From Alphaproteobacteria bacterium (GTDB lineage Bacteria > Pseudomonadota > Alphaproteobacteria > Acetobacterales > Acetobacteraceae), in assembly GCA_026400815.1 (NCBI GenBank), contig JAPLOI010000053.1, positions 32,756-96,755 of the forward strand: a stretch of 64,000 nt of DNA, given 5' to 3'. Below, one piece after another: positions 44,940 through 55,267 of the stretch. Under the pieces are notes generated by a model, which had not been told where the DNA came from, made no database searches, and saw nothing but the letters and a program-made list of their open reading frames with translations. Every line of letters begins with the position of its first letter. Positions within the stretch are counted from its first letter, which is position 1. The translations under genes were made by a program, and so were the position numbers.

Positions 44940-45650
44940 TCAGCCCCGATGCCCGAAGATCGCAGTGCCAACCCGCACATGGGTGGCGCCCTGGGCGATC
45001 GCGGCCTCGAAATCGCCAGACATGCCCATGGATAGCACGCCCAGGCCATGCCGCGCGGCACAGGCGGCCAGCCAGGCGAAATGCGGCCCGGGGTCGCCCT
45101 CGGCCGGCGGAATGCACATCAGCCCCGTCAGGCTGGCACCGAAGCGGCCCCGGCAGGCCTCGATGAAGCCATCGGCTTCCGCGGTCGGGATGCCGGATTT
45201 CTGCGGCTCGTCGCCCACATTCACCTGCACGAGCAGATCCGGCGAACGGCCTTCCTTCTGGATGGCCTCCGCGATGGCATCGGCCAGTCGCGCGCGATCC
45301 ACCACCTCGATCACATCGGCAAGGCGCACGGCATCGCGGGCCTTGTTGGTTTGCAGCCCGCCGATGATGTGCAGCCGCATCGCCGGGTGGGCCGGGCGCA
45401 GGGCCGGGAACTTGGTGGCGGCCTCCTGCACCCGGTTCTCGCCGAACAGCACCTGCCCCTCCGCCAGCGCGGCCAGCACGGCCTCGGCCGGGTGGGTCTT
45501 GGAAACGGCGACAAGCTGCACCGCATCGGGCGCGCGGCCAGCACGGGCCGCTGCGGAGGCAACGCGGGCGCGCACGGCGGGCAGGCCGGCGGCGACATGC
45601 CCATAGGAAGAAGGGCTATAAGACAGGGGAACGGGGACAGGATCGCTCAT
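44940..45650 (-). CDS. YggS/PROSC family PLP homeostasis protein
   Basis: 236 residues. The PLP lysine is in VQLVAVSKTHPAEAV near residue 50. FGENRVQEAATKF, LHIIGGLQTNKAR (usually HFIGxLQxNK), LVQVNVGDEPQKSGIP and LSMGMSGDFEAAIAQGATHVRVGTAIFG follow the whole YggS pattern. It binds PLP in a single-domain alanine-racemase fold and buffers cellular PLP without known enzymatic activity. Its ATG at 45650 overlaps head-to-head with the ATG of the ThiE-like gene at 45649 (shared CATG). Confidence 0.93.
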   Translation of the reverse strand: MSDPVPVPLSYSPSSYGHVAAGLPAVRARVASAAARAGRAPDAVQLVAVSKTHPAEAVLAALAEGQVLFGENRVQEAATKFPALRPAHPAMRLHIIGGLQTNKARDAVRLADVIEVVDRARLADAIAEAIQKEGRSPDLLVQVNVGDEPQKSGIPTAEADGFIEACRGRFGASLTGLMCIPPAEGDPGPHFAWLAACAARHGLGVLSMGMSGDFEAAIAQGATHVRVGTAIFGHRG

Positions 45651-46239
45651 GGACAGCAAGCTTGTCGGTTGGGCGCGGGCGGTCAAGCGTCGTTTGCACG
45701 GCAAGCGCGGCCCGGTGCTGTGGCTCTTCACCGATACGGCCCGTCTGCCAGACCCCGTGGCGGCGGCGGCGTGCCTCCCGCGCGGGCTGTGCGGCGTGGT
45801 GCTGCGCGACGATACCAGGCCTGGGCGGGCGGCACTGGCCGCGGCGCTGGCGCGGGTGTGCCGGGCACGCGGGAATGCCCTGGTGGTGGCCGGCGATACC
45901 AGGCTGGCCCGGGCCGTGGGCGCCGGGGTGCATCTGCGCGCCGGGCACCGCCTGCACGGCATGCGCGGATTGCGCGGCCCGGTCACCAGTTCCGCGCATG
46001 GCGCAGTCGAGCTGCGGCGGGCGGCGCGGGCCGGGGCCGGGGTGGCCTTCCTGTCGCCGGCTTTCGCCACGGCGAGCCATCCCGGCGCGCCCGGCCTGGG
46101 CACCGCGCGCTGGGCGGCACTGGCGCGGCGGGCGCCGGCCGGGATGGTGGTCGGCGCGCTGGGCGGCATCGACGGCGCATCGGTGCGGCGCCTGCCGGGC
46201 CTGCGCTGCGCGGCGGCGATCGGGGCGTTGGCGCCGTAG
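45649..46239 (+). CDS. thiamine-phosphate-synthase-like (ThiE/TenI) protein, divergent
   Basis: 196 residues preceded by GGACAGGA at a good ribosome-binding distance. LWLFTDTARLPDP near residue 25 and GLCGVVLRDD near 48 echo the ThiE strand-1/2 motifs, and RGPVTSSAHGAVELRRAARAGAGVAFLSPAFATASHPGAPGLG matches the phosphate-loop region of the ThiE barrel. Catalytic Asp, Arg and Lys positions are only partly kept and the protein is short (ThiE is about 210), so it may be a TenI-like or diverged member. Very Ala/Arg/Gly-rich. Divergent from YggS with overlapping starts. Confidence 0.65.
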   Translation: MDSKLVGWARAVKRRLHGKRGPVLWLFTDTARLPDPVAAAACLPRGLCGVVLRDDTRPGRAALAAALARVCRARGNALVVAGDTRLARAVGAGVHLRAGHRLHGMRGLRGPVTSSAHGAVELRRAARAGAGVAFLSPAFATASHPGAPGLGTARWAALARRAPAGMVVGALGGIDGASVRRLPGLRCAAAIGALAP

Positions 46240-46484
46240 CATCGGCCCTGGGGGGCTGTGGCATCCGCGCCACAGTGTTTCGGAAATGCCATGCCGACCG
46301 TGTTTGTCCGATTGCGGGCCGGACGGGCAGAGGGCAATAGTCTCCCCAGGTCTGGCGGCTCCCACCTGATGGTGGCTGGATCAACGACTTGGGAAACCAT
46401 CCTGTGTCGTTGTTCCAGCTAGGGGGAAACGGGGCGGGGCCTTCCAACTCCGCCGGGGTAACCCGGTAATGCAAGGAGAGTGCA

Positions 46485-47840
46485 ATGCGTAAGTTCCTGC
46501 TGGCCGGTGCGGCCACAGTTGCCATGACCGGCGCCGCCGGCGCTGCCGGCCTCGAGCCGTCTCAGCCGTCCAACACCCACAACATCATGCTGCGCGCTGA
46601 GCCCGGCAAGGTGATCGTTCGCCTCGACGGCTACGTGTTCGCCGCCATCGGCGTCGGCAGCAACACCAACGACAAGGCGACGACCGGCAGTGGCCCCGTG
46701 GCCGCGCCGACCATCCCCGGCCGCACCTCGAAGGTCGACCCGATTGGGATCTTGACCCAGTTCCGCTTCTTCCCGTCGTTCGACGCCCAGACCACTGGCG
46801 GCCTGCGCTACGGCGCCCTGGCCGAAATCCGCTCGAACAACAACACCGGCAACGCCGGCACTGGCGTCGGCACGGCCGGCCAGCGCACCACCAACACCCT
46901 GTATGTCAACCGCACCCGTGGCTATGTGGGCGGCGACAGCTGGGGCACCTTCCTGATCGGCTCGACCGACGGCCCCGCGGCGACCCTGCGCACTGGCCTC
47001 ATCGAGGCGCAGGTTGCTGACGGCGGCTGGAACGGCTGGGCCCCCGGCCTGACCCGCGGCGTGAACCCGTACCAGTTCGCCATCGGCGGCGGGTATGAGT
47101 ACTCGGCCCAGAAGATCATCTACCTGACCCCGACCTTCTCCGGCTTCCGCGCCGGCGTGTCCTTCACGCCGTCGACCGCCTCGAACCAGTCTGGTGAAGG
47201 CATCAACACCGGTCTCGAGGGTGGCACCCGTACCTCCGTTGTGAACTCCGCGTTTACGGCCGGCGCTGGCGACTTCAACCGCTTCCGCAACCAGATCCAG
47301 GTGGCTGCCAACTACAGCAACACCTTCGGTGGCGTGGGCGTGGCCGCGCATGTCGGCTACATCACCTCCGGCGCGATCAAGTCGTCGAATCCCACTGGGG
47401 TTGCTGGTCCGACGTCCGCTCGCGGCCAGTCCATCTTCGCCGCCGGCCTGCAGGGCAGCTACGCTGGCTTCACGCTCGGTGGCTACATGAACACCGGCAC
47501 CTTCAACGGCAACAGCAGCCTCACGATCGCTGGCCTGAAGCCCTCCACCGTGTGGACCATCGGCGCCGCCTATGAAACCGGCCCCTGGGCCGTCGGCGCG
47601 CACTACATGGCTGCCTCCACCAACGGCAACCTGACCAACAACAATCAGCGCTTCGACACCGGCGTTGGCTTCGGCGTGACCTACGCCTGGGCCCCTGGCA
47701 TGCGTGCGATGCTCGAGGGCGTGGTCGGCTCCGCCAAGGAGCGCGGCCGTAACCTGTCCAACGACGCCACCCTGGCCGCTGGCACCACGAAGGGCATCAA
47801 CGCCTCCGCGGTGATCCTGGCCAACCAGTTCCGCTGGTAA
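46485..47840 (+). CDS. outer-membrane porin
   Basis: 451 residues with a strong AAGGAGAG ribosome-binding site and a signal peptide MRKFLLAGAATVAMTGAAGA. The mature part is Gly/Asn/Thr-rich with alternating aromatic strands (VIVRLDGYVFAAIGVGSN, RTRGYVGGDSWGTFLIGSTDGPAA, FSGFRAGVSFTPSTASN), features of 16-strand general porins of Rhodospirillales/Acetobacteraceae. It ends VILANQFRW with a C-terminal aromatic residue required by the Bam machine. Codon choice is biased to preferred C-ending codons, suggesting high expression. The 245-base upstream region has a weak TTGCGG-N17-CAATAG promoter (46312-46340); a strong terminator follows. Confidence 0.92.
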   Translation: MRKFLLAGAATVAMTGAAGAAGLEPSQPSNTHNIMLRAEPGKVIVRLDGYVFAAIGVGSNTNDKATTGSGPVAAPTIPGRTSKVDPIGILTQFRFFPSFDAQTTGGLRYGALAEIRSNNNTGNAGTGVGTAGQRTTNTLYVNRTRGYVGGDSWGTFLIGSTDGPAATLRTGLIEAQVADGGWNGWAPGLTRGVNPYQFAIGGGYEYSAQKIIYLTPTFSGFRAGVSFTPSTASNQSGEGINTGLEGGTRTSVVNSAFTAGAGDFNRFRNQIQVAANYSNTFGGVGVAAHVGYITSGAIKSSNPTGVAGPTSARGQSIFAAGLQGSYAGFTLGGYMNTGTFNGNSSLTIAGLKPSTVWTIGAAYETGPWAVGAHYMAASTNGNLTNNNQRFDTGVGFGVTYAWAPGMRAMLEGVVGSAKERGRNLSNDATLAAGTTKGINASAVILANQFRW

Positions 47841-47862
47841 TAGGCTTGGCTTGACGAAGATG

Positions 47863-47893
47863 GGGGCGGCAGCGCGAGCTGCCGCCCCTTTTC
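47863..47893 (+). terminator. intrinsic terminator after the porin gene
   Basis: GGGGCGGCAGC (47863-47873), GCGA loop, GCTGCCGCCCC (47878-47888), then TTTTCTT: a perfect 11-pair stem and T-run 22 bases past the stop. Confidence 0.92.
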
Positions 47894-48033
47894 TTATGCC
47901 TTGAGGACACCCGGGAAACTGCCTACAAGCACGCTTGTTTCCGGTGGTTCCAGCGCCCCCCTGCGTCAGAGAGGGCATGGCGAGACTGGGTATTGGGTGT
48001 TCGCCCAAAGCAGAAAATGGAAGAGCTGCCGAC

Positions 48034-48546
48034 ATGCTGCGCGGATATCGATTGGGCGTCTTCTGGTTGTGCGGCATGGCTTTGCTCAGCGGGTGCACCC
48101 CCACCGGCCCGGCTGAAATCGACGACCCGCGCTCCCGCCTGCCCAAGGGCTCGATCCTGGGCGACAGCAGCCCGCTGATCAGCATCGGCCGCGGCCGCGG
48201 CGATAGCGACCAGGGCGGCGCACTGGGCGTTAACGCCTATCTCTGGCGCGGCGCGCTGGAAACCCTCAGCTTCATGCCGCTCGTCTCCGCCGACCCCTTC
48301 GGCGGTGTGATCATCACCGACTGGTACCAGCCCCCCGGCGGCGGCACCGAGCGCTTCAAGGCCACGGCCTATATCCTCGGCCGCACGCTGCGCGCCGACG
48401 GCATCCGCATTTCCGTGTTCCGCCAGGTGCTGCAGGGCGCAACGTGGATGGATGCGCCCGTCTCCCCCACCGCCGCCAGCGAGCTGGAGAACAAGGTGCT
48501 GGCGCGTGCGCGCGCCTTGCGCGTGCAGCAGGCCGGCAGCAACTGA
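48034..48546 (+). CDS. DUF3576 lipoprotein
   Basis: 170 residues from the ATG at 48034. The N-terminus LGVFWLCGMALLSGC is a lipoprotein signal with lipobox LSGC. The body has the DUF3576 pattern: GALGVNAYLWRGALETLSFMPLVSADPFGGVIITDWY, a conserved central block, then RTLRADGIRISVFRQ. This alphaproteobacterial family is of unknown function, probably periplasmic and membrane-anchored, and is often found just upstream of leuS, as here (122-base gap). An upstream frame to 47935 is not needed. Confidence 0.9.
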   Translation: MLRGYRLGVFWLCGMALLSGCTPTGPAEIDDPRSRLPKGSILGDSSPLISIGRGRGDSDQGGALGVNAYLWRGALETLSFMPLVSADPFGGVIITDWYQPPGGGTERFKATAYILGRTLRADGIRISVFRQVLQGATWMDAPVSPTAASELENKVLARARALRVQQAGSN

Positions 48547-48668
48547 TCCCGTCCGGCCGCGGAGGCTGATCCGCGCCGGGCTTGCCTTTTCTTGCCCACG
48601 CCGTCGCGGCATTCTGTGCCCGGGAACGGGCCCGCGATGGCGGCCGGGTCCATGGAGCGTGCGTGCGG

Positions 48669-51299
<2,631 letters not shown>

Positions 51300-51303
51300 G
51301 GCG

Positions 51304-51834
51304 ATGGCGGGCGCGGAAGGCATTGCCCGCCGCTTGCTGCTGCTGGCGGCCAGCGCCGCACTCGGCGGCTGCGGCTTCCGCCCGCTCTATGGCGGCGGCA
51401 ATGAGGTGGATGCCGGGGTGCAGGCGCGCCTGGCCGAGGTCAATGTGCAGCTGATCCCGGAACGCTCCGGCCAGTTGCTGCGCCAGGCGCTGCAAGCCCG
51501 GTTGGAACGCGGTGGCGCTCCCGTCGCGCGCCGCTACGACCTCTCGGTGCAGTACGGCCTCTCGGCCGAAGCAATCGGGATCCAGCAAGACAGCTCCGGC
51601 TCTCGCGTGCGCCTGGTCGGCGTCGCCAACTGGGCGCTGTTGGCCCAGAACGCGCAGCGATCCACCCTGGTCAGCGGCTCGGCCCGCGAGGTGGATGCGG
51701 TGAACGTGATCAACCAGCAATTCTTCGCCGCCGAACTCACCAGCACGGCTGTGCAGCGCCGGATGGTGGAGGCGGTGGCGGAGCAGATCACCACGCAGCT
51801 CGCGGTCTATTTCGCCCGGAAGCCCACCGCTTGA
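51304..51834 (+). CDS. lptE: LPS-assembly lipoprotein LptE
   Basis: 176 residues from the ATG at 51304, 4 bases after the leuS stop. The signal ends in a lipobox (LLLLAASAALGGC) followed by GFRPLYG, the hallmark LptE start. The rest is a two-layer alpha/beta fold with IPERSGQLLRQALQARL and a C-terminal helix VEAVAEQITTQLAVYFAR. It plugs the LptD barrel that inserts lipopolysaccharide in the outer membrane. Position between leuS and holA is conserved in Proteobacteria. Confidence 0.92.
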   Translation: MAGAEGIARRLLLLAASAALGGCGFRPLYGGGNEVDAGVQARLAEVNVQLIPERSGQLLRQALQARLERGGAPVARRYDLSVQYGLSAEAIGIQQDSSGSRVRLVGVANWALLAQNAQRSTLVSGSAREVDAVNVINQQFFAAELTSTAVQRRMVEAVAEQITTQLAVYFARKPTA

Positions 51835-52844
51835 AGCTGGACGGGCGTCGCCTGGAGGCATTCCTCGACGCCCCCGGCAGCTGCCACGCCGTCCTCCTAT
51901 TTGGTGACGATATCGGAATGATCCGTGAGCGCGGCAGCCGATTGGTGCGCGCGGTGGCCGGCAGCCTCGATGACCCCTTCCGCGTCGCCGAACTGGAACG
52001 CGACGGCCTGTCGCGCATCGCTGAAGAACTGGCCAGCCGCTCCCTCACCGGCGGCCGGCGCGTGGTCCGGGTGCGCGACGTCACCGATGCCGCAACCGCG
52101 GCCGTCACCGCGGCCCTGCAACGCGGCAGCGAGGCCCTGCTGGTGCTGGAGGCCCCGGGCCTCGCCTCCCGATCAAAGCTCCGCACTGCCCTGGAACGCG
52201 CCCCAGATGCGGTGGCGATCGGCTGCTACGCGCTGGAAGGCGCCGCCCTGGACCAGGCGATCGGCACCGTTCTCTCCGGCCTCGGCGTATCCGTCACCCC
52301 CGAGGCCCGAACCTGGCTGGCGGGCCAACTCGGTGCCGACCAGGCAGTCACCCGCTCCGAACTCGAAAAACTGGCCCTTTACGTCGGCGCCGGCGGCCAG
52401 GTGGATCTCGCCGCTGCCGAGCAATGCGTCGGCGACCTCGCCGGCCTGTCGCTGAACGATGCCCTGTTCGCGGCCACCGCGGGCGACGTGGCAGAGACGG
52501 ATCGTGCCCTGGAACTGGCCATGGCGGAAGGCACGGCGCCGGTCGGCCTGCTGCGCGCAACGCTCACCCACCTGCAGCGGCTCCAGCGCGCCCGTGCCAC
52601 CATGGCGCAGGGGGCATCCCCGAACGAGGCGGCGAAGGCGGCTCGGCCACCTGTCTTCTTCCGCCAGGAAGCAGCCTTCGTGCAGGCGCTACGCCTTTGG
52701 CCCGAACCCGCGCTGGAAGCGGCTGCCACGCGGGTATGGGAAGCGGAACGCGCCTGCAAACGCACCGGCACCCCGGCGGAATCGCTCTGCCGCAGTGTCC
52801 TGCTCGGCCTGGCGCAGCGGGCAGCGCAGCAACGCCGCCGCTAG
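51831..52844 (+). CDS. holA: DNA polymerase III subunit delta
   Basis: 337 residues starting at a TTG that overlaps the lptE stop (TTGA). AVLLFGDDIGMIRERGSRLV near residue 19, DDPFRVAELERD, GGRRVVRVRDVTD and the C-terminal collar helices AACKR-like WEAERACKRTGTPAESLCRSVLLGLAQRA follow the HolA pattern; the AAA+-like fold lacks a functional P-loop, as expected. It opens the beta clamp in the clamp-loader. It converges on parB across a truncated family-2 element. Confidence 0.93.
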   Translation: MKLDGRRLEAFLDAPGSCHAVLLFGDDIGMIRERGSRLVRAVAGSLDDPFRVAELERDGLSRIAEELASRSLTGGRRVVRVRDVTDAATAAVTAALQRGSEALLVLEAPGLASRSKLRTALERAPDAVAIGCYALEGAALDQAIGTVLSGLGVSVTPEARTWLAGQLGADQAVTRSELEKLALYVGAGGQVDLAAAEQCVGDLAGLSLNDALFAATAGDVAETDRALELAMAEGTAPVGLLRATLTHLQRLQRARATMAQGASPNEAAKAARPPVFFRQEAAFVQALRLWPEPALEAAATRVWEAERACKRTGTPAESLCRSVLLGLAQRAAQQRRR

Positions 52845-52852
52845 TTCCAAGC

Positions 52853-52926
52853 CTGTTGACCCCGAAAATTTGGGGGATCAAAGGGCCGCCGGCCCTTTGC
52901 GGGTCCAGGGCAGCGCCCTGGCCTTC
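52853..52926. repeat. family-2 element, copy 3 (truncated, reverse orientation)
   Basis: Read on the minus strand it begins GAAGGCCAGGGCGCTGCCC and continues TGGACCCGC, as copies 1 and 2 do. A different second hairpin (AAAGGGCCGGCGGCCCTTT) follows, and then it stops; core and right half are missing. It fills the gap between convergent holA and parB stops. Confidence 0.7.
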
Positions 52927-52940
52927 GTTTGGCCGCGATA

Positions 52941-53822
52941 TCAGGCCGACGGCATCAACAGCGCGATCAAACTGTCCAGCTGATCCAGGCTCCGATAGTG
53001 GATTCGCACGCTGCCAGACTTGCCGTCGAAGCTGATATCCACCTTCAGGCCAAGCCGCTCGGCCAGATCCCGCTCCAGCGCGGCCGTTTCCGGGTCCTTG
53101 GTGGAACTGCCAACACTCGGGCTGCGTGCCTTGGTGCCATGGGTTGGCACCATCGCCTCGGTCTGGCGCACATTGAGCCCGCGCGCGATCACCGCCAGCG
53201 CCGCCTTGGCAGGGTCAGGATGGCCCAGCAGCGCCCTGGCATGCCCGGCGGAAAGCCGCCCGCGCCGCACCTCCTCCATCACCGTGGCCGGCAACTGGCG
53301 CAACCGCAGCATATTCGCGACATGGCTGCGAGATTTGCCGACGGATTCCGCCAGGCGCTCCTGCGTCAGCCCGAACTCCTCCGTCAGTCGATGGTAGCCC
53401 TCGGCCTCCTCGATCGCGTTGAGGTCCTGGCGCTGCAGGTTCTCCACCAGCGCCGCCGCCATCGCTTCCGCATCGCTCAGGGCGCGCACCAGCGCAGGCA
53501 CCACATGTAGCCCGGCCTGCTGGGCGGCCCGCCAGCGGCGCTCCCCGGCGATGATCTGGTACCGCTCCTTCTGCTCCGGATGCGGCCGTGCCAGCAGGGG
53601 CTGGAGAATGCCGCGCGCCCGAATGGAATCCACCAGCTCCGCCATGCTCGCCGGGTCGAAATCCCCGCGCGGCTGGAACGGCCCGGGCTCCAGATGCTCC
53701 ACCGGAATCGCCGTCACGCCCGGCGCGGGCGGGGCAGCGGCGGGGGCGGTCGGGGCAGGGCGCTGGTCCCCCAGCAGGGCAGCGAGCCCGCGGCCAAGCC
53801 GCTGGCCGGGTTCCTTGCTCAT
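52941..53822 (-). CDS. parB: chromosome partitioning protein ParB
   Basis: 293 residues. The N-terminus RLGRGLAALLGDQ is the ParA-interacting motif. The CTPase domain has IPVEHLEPGPFQPRGDFDPASMAELVDSIRARGILQPLLARP and GERRWRAAQQAG. The helix-turn-helix has EEFGLTQERLAESVGKSRSHVANMLRLRQLP, recognising parS, and the C-terminal dimer domain ends VRIHYRSLDQLDSLIALL. ParB loads at parS and spreads as a CTP clamp. It overlaps parA by ATGA. Two parS sites lie 1.4 kb upstream at 55213-55267. Confidence 0.97.
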   Translation of the reverse strand: MSKEPGQRLGRGLAALLGDQRPAPTAPAAAPPAPGVTAIPVEHLEPGPFQPRGDFDPASMAELVDSIRARGILQPLLARPHPEQKERYQIIAGERRWRAAQQAGLHVVPALVRALSDAEAMAAALVENLQRQDLNAIEEAEGYHRLTEEFGLTQERLAESVGKSRSHVANMLRLRQLPATVMEEVRRGRLSAGHARALLGHPDPAKAALAVIARGLNVRQTEAMVPTHGTKARSPSVGSSTKDPETAALERDLAERLGLKVDISFDGKSGSVRIHYRSLDQLDSLIALLMPSA

Positions 53823-54664
53823 GGGCGGGTCTCCGAATAGGCGCGCTCACGGCGCAGCAGTTCCTGGGCAAGGCGGATATAGGCCTGCGCGCCGGGTGAT
53901 TTGTGGTCGTAGAGAATCACCGGCTTGCCATGGCTGGGCGCTTCGGAGACGCGGATATTGCGCGGGATCACGGTGTCGTACACTTGGTTCCCGAAGAACC
54001 CGCGCGCATCTGCTGCCACAAGGTCCGAGAGATTATTGCGCCGGTCGTACATGGTCAGCACAATCCCCTGCACCCGCAGCACGGGGTTCAGCGCCTGGCG
54101 CACCCGCTCGATGGTGCGCATCAACTGGCTGAGCCCTTCCAGGGCGAAGAACTCGCACTGTAGCGGCACCATCACCGAATCGGCCGCCACCAGGCCGTTC
54201 AGCGTCAGCAGGCCAAGGCTCGGCGGGCAATCGATCAGGATATGGGAATAGGCAGCCAGCGCCGGCGCGTGCAGCGCATCCCGTAGCCGGAATTCCCGGC
54301 GATCCAGGCCCACCAACTCAATCTCGGCCCCTGCCAGGTCCGCCTCAGCAGGAATGATGCTGAGATCGGGCACAAAGCTCTGCAGGATAGCGTCTTCCGG
54401 CGCGATATCGTCCAGCAGCAGCGCATAAGTGCCAGTGCTGCGCTCGCTCGGCGCGATCCCAATGCCGGTGGAGGCATTGCCCTGCGGATCCAGATCGACG
54501 ATCAGCACCCGGTTCCCGGCGGCGGCCAGCGCGGTGGCCAGGTTGATGGCGGTGGTCGTCTTCCCCACGCCACCCTTCTGGTTGACGACGGCGATGATGC
54601 GGGCGGCTGTGGGCGGAACGTCGGCGGGCTGAGGGGCGCCGCCGGTGCGAGAATGGTCAGACAC
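53819..54664 (-). CDS. parA: chromosome partitioning ATPase ParA
   Basis: 281 residues. Deviant Walker A RIIAVVNQKGGVGKTTTAINLATALA near residue 23 (KGGVGKT), Walker A' VLIVDLDPQGNASTGIG, Walker B HILIDCPPSLGLLTLNGL, and a C-terminal APSHGKPVILYDHKSPGAQAY. It forms the nucleoid-bound gradient that moves ParB-parS complexes. Start ATG at 54664 overlaps the rsmG end by 8 bases. Order mnmE-mnmG-rsmG-parA-parB is the usual alphaproteobacterial origin-proximal block. Confidence 0.97.
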   Translation of the reverse strand: MSDHSRTGGAPQPADVPPTAARIIAVVNQKGGVGKTTTAINLATALAAAGNRVLIVDLDPQGNASTGIGIAPSERSTGTYALLLDDIAPEDAILQSFVPDLSIIPAEADLAGAEIELVGLDRREFRLRDALHAPALAAYSHILIDCPPSLGLLTLNGLVAADSVMVPLQCEFFALEGLSQLMRTIERVRQALNPVLRVQGIVLTMYDRRNNLSDLVAADARGFFGNQVYDTVIPRNIRVSEAPSHGKPVILYDHKSPGAQAYIRLAQELLRRERAYSETRP

Positions 54665-55259
54665 GGGATATCTCGCTCAACCGGAGGATGCGGGCGTCGG
54701 GGGCGAGTGGATTACTCCATTGCTCCACGCGCATGTGCCACTGCAGACGGGCAGCCGTCAATTCCTCGTCGACGGTGCGGCCTTTCGGAAACACGCATAC
54801 CCCGCCAGGAGCAAGCAATGGCGTGGCCCAGCCCAGCAGGGCGGGAAGTGGCGCCAACGCGCGCGCGGTAATAAGGGGGGCAGGGGCGAGCCGAACCCGC
54901 TCGATACGTTCGGCGTGAACGGTCGCAGGGGCTTCGGTGATGCGTGCCGCTTCCCGCAGGAAGGCCGCCTTGCGCTGGTCTGATTCCACAAGATCGAACG
55001 GCCGCCCCGTCGCGATGGCGAGCACGAGCCCTGGAAACCCCCCGCCAGACCCTAGGTCGATGGCGCGCTCGAAATCCGGCGGAAGATGGGGCAACAGGGC
55101 CAGCGAATCGTCCAGATGCCGGTGCCGCAGCTGTGCCGCATCCTGCCTTCCCACCAGGTTGATCGTCGGGTTCCACGCCAGCACCAGGGCGAGAAACCGG
55201 TCCAGGCGATCCGCTGTTTCACGTGAAACAGCAGGCGGAGGGAGGGGAGACTGTTTCAC
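54657..55259 (-). CDS. rsmG: 16S rRNA (guanine527-N7)-methyltransferase RsmG
   Basis: 200 residues from the GTG at 55259, which lies inside parS site 2 and overlaps the mnmG stop (GTGA). Rossmann methyltransferase with [29 protein letters not shown]-loop [17 protein letters not shown] and [15 protein letters not shown]. It methylates G527 of 16S rRNA. Residues VSRET near position 14 are encoded by parS site 1. A longer upstream frame to 55466 overlaps mnmG and is rejected. Confidence 0.94.
   Translation of the reverse strand: MKQSPLPPPAVSRETADRLDRFLALVLAWNPTINLVGRQDAAQLRHRHLDDSLALLPHLPPDFERAIDLGSGGGFPGLVLAIATGRPFDLVESDQRKAAFLREAARITEAPATVHAERIERVRLAPAPLITARALAPLPALLGWATPLLAPGGVCVFPKGRTVDEELTAARLQWHMRVEQWSNPLAPDARILRLSEISRV
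55213..55232. promoter_or_regulatory. parS site 1
   Basis: GCTGTTTCACGTGAAACAGC, a perfect 20-base palindrome containing the 16-base parS consensus TGTTTCACGTGAAACA (55215-55230). Within the rsmG coding region. Confidence 0.95.
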
Positions 55260-55267
55260 GTGAAACG
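55252..55267. promoter_or_regulatory. parS site 2
   Basis: TGTTTCACGTGAAACG, one base from consensus, 37 bases centre-to-centre from site 1. It contains both the mnmG stop codon (55256-55258) and the rsmG GTG start (55257-55259). Confidence 0.93.

Noticed and set aside
43084..45606. 840-codon plus-strand frame opposite kup and YggS
   Set aside because: No motifs, His/Gln/Arg-rich antisense composition; both minus-strand genes are unmistakable.
46419..48185. Minus-strand frame opposite the porin
   Set aside because: Shadow frame; the porin has signal peptide, ribosome site and terminator on the plus strand.
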